Of a stretch of DNA of 7,675 bases, positions 5,296 through 7,675 are shown one piece after another. Position numbers and translations under genes: made by a program. Location: NCBI GenBank assembly GCA_947302945.1, contig CAMYWZ010000049.1:1-7675 (forward strand), written 5' to 3'. This DNA comes from an uncultured Bacillota bacterium (GTDB taxonomy: Bacteria; Bacillota; Clostridia; Peptostreptococcales; Anaerovoracaceae). The notes beneath the pieces were generated by a model. That model was not told the origin of the DNA. It saw nothing but the letters and a program-made list of their open reading frames with translations, and did no database searches. How positions within the stretch are numbered: the stretch's first letter is position 1; every line of letters begins with the position of its first letter.

Positions 5296-7176
5296 TCATC
5301 TTTTGTGTTCCGCCGCGATGCCTGTACCGAGAAGTACGAAGAAAAGCGGCAGCGTTCCGGCTTTCGGCGAGTTGGTGATACCTGAGAGCGCAAGGCACAG
5401 TATTGCTGCAAGGATAGCGGCGCGATGCGGCCTGCAGTCCGCGAACTGCCTTTCCCCGCGCAGACCCTTTACGTAGAGGACTGCGTAGATGATGAACAGT
5501 GCGGCAAACGCGCAGAGCGTTACGCGTCCGGTCTGTATCCCTGCGAGCAGATAGAGGCTCTTCGGGTCCTCTGTCTTTACCGAGGCGTCCAGTCCGCAGT
5601 TGTAGCGGTAGACGCGGTCCGGCGGACAGACGATGCCGAAGCAGTCCGCTCCGCAGCCGTACTGCGCGTACTTTTCGGAGAGATCCTGCACGCAGAGGCG
5701 GGCAGCCTGCCGCTCCCTTATGTAGCGGCATCCTGCGGCCGGTTCCCGGGGTTTGTAAGTGCCCGGTGTATCAGCCTCGCCGAGGCTGTTTATGCAATAC
5801 AGGCGGCTGCCGTCGGACAGGAAGTTCCAGGCAAAGCCTGAGGTCTCTATTCTCAGCAGGTCTGCATCGTTATCCCTTATTATACACAATCTGACGAAGG
5901 AATGGTAGGGTTCTTCGTCGATTATGAACATTTTTGGCTCATTTTTGTCCTCGGAGAGGATAAGAGGCCTGCCGGTACCGCTTGTAAACTCCGCTTTCGT
6001 GATGCGTCCGTCATCATCTGCCTGTATTTGTGCGGACAGGACGGAGTCCTCGAACACCATATAGACCTGGCTGCCGTCGATGAAGATGTTTTCGATGGGG
6101 ACGCGGGAGACGCCGTCCATTTTCTGGGCTTTTATCTCAGGCGTCCACAGCTTCCAGGTGGGGATGAGGACGAAGGCGGCGGCAAGGATGAAGAGCAGGG
6201 CGGGGGTGGCGAAGCTCCTGAAGGTCCTGAAATGAAGGGCTGCAAGGATGATGATGACTGCGCAGGCCGAGGCGGCGAAGCTGATGAGGTCGGTCCTTGC
6301 GGCTGCCGCGGTGAAGATCGCGAGCACTATCCAGAGCACGAAGGACTTTACCGAAGCTGTGAACCTTCCGAGGGCCAGCTGGCCGGCAAACAGCGTGAAT
6401 ACGAGGCAGGCGCCGCCCGAAAACAGGATGATGTCGCTGCGGCCGATCTCGCGGCCGAAGTAGCCGAGGGCTGAGAAGACGCCCCTCGCGGCGAAGACCG
6501 CTGCGGCAGTCCATACGGATGCTTTCAGGGCAGCTTTGCTTCCCATGACGTTTACGGCGCAGAACATGATGAAGACGCAGGACAGCAGGTAAACTGTTCC
6601 TTCTTTGCTGTCTTCGGCGCCGAAGAGGGCGGTCTGTCTGTAAGGGCTCAGAAGGTATGAGATGACGAGCGCTGCGGCGCAGCAGATGAATGCTATGTTG
6701 AAGATGCCTCTGCGGAACCTGACGCGCTTTGACAGCGCGCCCACGGCCAGGGTGCAGGCGGACAGGAACGCGAGGAGTATGCCGAGGCTTGAGCGCAGGT
6801 CCGCGCTGCTGTCCGGGATGAGGGCGGCTGTGGCGCCGAAGAGGAGGATGGGGAGGACGCAGTACCAGGGCGCCGAAGGCGCCGGCTGCGGCTGCTGCGC
6901 AAGCTCCGGCTGCGGCGCAGCTTGCTGCGCTTCGGCCTCCGGCTTCGCCGGGGCCTCGTCCGCAGCAGCCTCCGGCTTCGCCGCCGCTTCAGCTGCCGCC
7001 TGCGCAGCTTCCGGCTTCGCCGCCGCTTCTGCCTGCGGCCCCTTCGGGGCCTCCGGCTGCGCCGCCTCCGCCTCATACCCGTCCCTGAATCTCTCAACAG
7101 GAAAATCCACCATCAGCGAAGAAGGGCTGATAGTGCTCTGCCTTGTCACCAGTTTTTCATCAGCGTTGTTTTCCAT
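5296..7176 (-). CDS. O-antigen-ligase-like polytopic membrane protein
   Basis: From the ATG at 7176 the protein has 626 residues. Residues 35-103 form an Ala/Pro/Glu/Gln-rich tail with three AKPEA units. About eight hydrophobic segments follow (roughly 104-120, 131-147, 157-176, 194-211, 219-240, 248-269, 278-316, 322-340), then a soluble region of about 200 residues (341-540), then three more (541-569, 586-600, 609-622). The order matches the O-antigen ligase/Wzy-like polymerase superfamily, which joins or extends surface glycans. Two places recall it: SPYRQTALFGAEDSKEGT (177-194), and GCGADCFGIVCPPDRVYRYN (507-526) followed by LYLLAGIQTGRVTL (541-554). The conserved Pro-His-Asn before LYL reads Pro538-Lys539-Ser540 here, so the key His seems lost. 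The ATG at 7176 is chosen because a promoter lies just before it; upstream in-frame TTG 7233 would precede that promoter. No Shine-Dalgarno is visible, and ATG 7113 is an alternative start. Assignment is by memory of the fold family. Confidence 0.7.
   Translation of the reverse strand: MENNADEKLVTRQSTISPSSLMVDFPVERFRDGYEAEAAQPEAPKGPQAEAAAKPEAAQAAAEAAAKPEAAADEAPAKPEAEAQQAAPQPELAQQPQPAPSAPWYCVLPILLFGATAALIPDSSADLRSSLGILLAFLSACTLAVGALSKRVRFRRGIFNIAFICCAAALVISYLLSPYRQTALFGAEDSKEGTVYLLSCVFIMFCAVNVMGSKAALKASVWTAAAVFAARGVFSALGYFGREIGRSDIILFSGGACLVFTLFAGQLALGRFTASVKSFVLWIVLAIFTAAAARTDLISFAASACAVIIILAALHFRTFRSFATPALLFILAAAFVLIPTWKLWTPEIKAQKMDGVSRVPIENIFIDGSQVYMVFEDSVLSAQIQADDDGRITKAEFTSGTGRPLILSEDKNEPKMFIIDEEPYHSFVRLCIIRDNDADLLRIETSGFAWNFLSDGSRLYCINSLGEADTPGTYKPREPAAGCRYIRERQAARLCVQDLSEKYAQYGCGADCFGIVCPPDRVYRYNCGLDASVKTEDPKSLYLLAGIQTGRVTLCAFAALFIIYAVLYVKGLRGERQFADCRPHRAAILAAILCLALSGITNSPKAGTLPLFFVLLGTGIAAEHKR
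6938..7029 (-). repeat. In-frame AKPEA-coding direct repeats
   Basis: TCCGGCTTCGCCG recurs at 6938, 6971 and 7010 on the plus strand. The last two copies extend to an identical 20-base block (6971-6990 and 7010-7029). Spacings of 33 and 39 bases keep the reading frame and encode Ala-Lys-Pro-Glu-Ala units of the membrane protein's N-terminal tail. The surrounding region 6860-7075 is highly GC-rich and low in complexity, and could vary in length by slippage. Confidence 0.8.
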
Positions 7177-7188
7177 ATTATTCGAAAA

Positions 7189-7217
7189 ATTATATAATAA
7201 GGGGCGAAAAAAAGCAA
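7189..7217 (-). promoter_or_regulatory. Promoter of the ligase-like gene and acpP
   Basis: On the minus strand TTGCTT (7212-7217) and TATAAT (7189-7194) are 17 bases apart. The predicted RNA start is near 7182, only about six bases before the ATG at 7176. Both hexamers are identical to those of the tRNA-Ser promoter at 651-678. Confidence 0.7.
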
Positions 7218-7257
7218 ATCCGGGCGGCTGCAATTACCAATTTTTTTCATTTTTCAC

Positions 7258-7287
7258 TTGATTCCGTATGCGGAGCTGTGGTATATT
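7258..7287 (+). promoter_or_regulatory. Promoter of rho
   Basis: TTGATT (7258-7263) and TATATT (7282-7287) are 18 bases apart, with TG at 7279-7280 making an extended -10. Transcription would start about 7294, leaving a leader of about 150 bases before the rho ATG. It diverges from the minus-strand promoter 41 bases away. Confidence 0.6.
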
Positions 7288-7293
7288 TACTGA

Positions 7294-7444
7294 TGGTATC
7301 CGTCAGAGATACTTTCTGATCCGCGGTCCAGATTCCGGACCGCAATTCGAAACATCACCCTGCCGCATTCAATGGACCTGCTTTTGCTTTGCATGGTCTG
7401 TATCGTCTGATTCATATCATCAATTTTTCACCGGAGACCTGATA
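7294..7444 (+). promoter_or_regulatory. Structured, pyrimidine-rich rho leader
   Basis: The leader holds a perfect 7-bp hairpin, GCGGTCC (7323-7329) with GGACCGC (7337-7343), with no T run after it, so it is not an intrinsic terminator. Before it, GTATC/GATAC (7296-7300, 7308-7312) and TCAGA/TCTGA (7303-7307, 7315-7319) are interleaved and could form alternative stems. From about 7360 to 7431 the sequence is rich in T and C with little pairing, as expected of a Rho loading region. Autoregulation of rho through its leader is known in E. coli; applying that here is inference. Confidence 0.4.
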
Positions 7445-7675
7445 ATGGAACTCGACATCATCAAAGAAAAAAAGGTGGCTGAGCTTCGCGAGATAGCGAG
7501 GGCTCTTAAGATCCCCAATGCCGCCCAGCTTAAGAAGAAAGAGATCATCGACATCCTCACCCGCATGCACGAAGAGGCGGAGGCCCAGAGGGCCGCGATG
7601 GCGCAGGAAGGCGCCGTAGAAGAGGCGCCTGCCGCGCAGGAGAGCGAAGCAAAGGCTGAGCCTTCCCAGGCGCAG
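7445..7675 (+). CDS. rho: Transcription termination factor Rho, N-terminal part
   Basis: Only the first 77 codons are present; the frame runs off the window end. The N-terminus shows a Rho_N (SAP-like) helical domain: EKKVAELREIARALKIPNAAQLKKKEIIDILTR (8-40), with the family pattern of a short helix, a turn, then LKKKEII-x-x-L. After residue 41 it becomes an Ala/Glu/Gln-rich, probably disordered stretch, the typical insertion before the RNA-binding cold-shock fold in Rho of many Gram-positive bacteria. Rho is the hexameric RNA helicase that ends transcription of untranslated RNA. The ATG at 7445 has GGAG (7433-7436) eight bases upstream. Because the ATPase part is outside the window, another protein carrying a Rho_N domain is possible, but a Rho_N domain starting within the first ten residues favours rho. 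Confidence 0.82.
   Translation, partial: MELDIIKEKKVAELREIARALKIPNAAQLKKKEIIDILTRMHEEAEAQRAAMAQEGAVEEAPAAQESEAKAEPSQAQ

Noticed and set aside
4745..5476. 243-codon plus-strand frame spanning the tsaD end, the terminator and acpP
   Set aside because: It crosses a strong terminator and two well-supported genes in other frames, and has no recognisable domain.
5902..6474. 190-codon plus-strand frame rich in Asp, Glu and Gly
   Set aside because: It is a mirror of membrane helices coded on the minus strand; acidic Gly-rich shadows are expected opposite hydrophobic Ala/Phe/Ile segments.
6662..7261. 199-codon plus-strand frame with Cys/Gly/Ala-rich repeats
   Set aside because: It is the antisense of the Ala/Pro/Glu tail and first helices of the ligase-like gene; the repeats come from the GC-rich coding repeats on the other strand.
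7323..7343. Terminator for the region before rho
   Set aside because: The hairpin is followed by AATTCG, not a T run, and lies within the predicted rho leader.

Overview
The window looks like chromosomal DNA from a fairly high-GC member of the Bacillota, most likely class Clostridia. The grounds are an FMN riboswitch driving an ECF-type riboflavin transporter (RibU), the compact tsaE-tsaB-rimI-tsaD cluster, strong AGGAGG-type ribosome sites, a Gram-positive-style O-antigen-ligase-like membrane protein, and a rho gene whose Rho_N domain is followed by an Ala/Glu-rich stretch. Most of the window is near 60% GC, with heavy use of AGG (Arg) and ATA (Ile) codons. The first 370 bases are clearly poorer, about 44% GC by hand count. 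No genus can be named from this alone.

Layout. (1) Positions 2-370 hold the 3' end of an AT-richer gene of unknown function. (2) Positions 371-605 hold a partly scrambled duplicate of a tRNA 3' end, a perfect 16-bp terminator hairpin, and a complete tRNA-Ser(CGA) on the minus strand with its own promoter. This has the look of the scarred edge of an element integrated at a tRNA gene. (3) Positions 724-1677 hold a promoter, an FMN riboswitch with an intrinsic terminator, and ribU. (4) Positions 1681-1731 hold a palindromic REP-like repeat that also supplies the ribosome site for the next gene. (5) Positions 1737-4980 hold a hotdog thioesterase followed by tsaE, tsaB, rimI and tsaD, packed with overlapping stops and starts. 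(6) A two-way terminator separates this block from a convergent minus-strand pair: an O-antigen-ligase-like polytopic protein followed by acpP. (7) Positions 7234-7444 hold divergent promoters and a structured leader, followed by the first 77 codons of rho, cut by the window end.

How the genes work together. TsaB, TsaD and TsaE are the bacterial partners that put threonylcarbamoyl onto A37 of ANN-decoding tRNAs; the fourth protein, TsaC/Sua5, is not here. RimI is a GNAT protein N-acetyltransferase commonly found inside this cluster. RibU imports riboflavin and its leader senses FMN. No terminator or convincing promoter is visible between ribU and tsaD, so FMN-regulated transcripts may run into the t6A genes. 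AcpP carries acyl chains for fatty acid synthesis but sits here behind a surface-polymer gene.

Most of the window is recognisable housekeeping. I did not find a clearly new defence or mobile system. The best leads are the tRNA-duplicate region with a likely small inversion, the O-antigen-ligase-like protein that seems to lack its family's key histidine, its almost leaderless promoter, and the structured rho leader.
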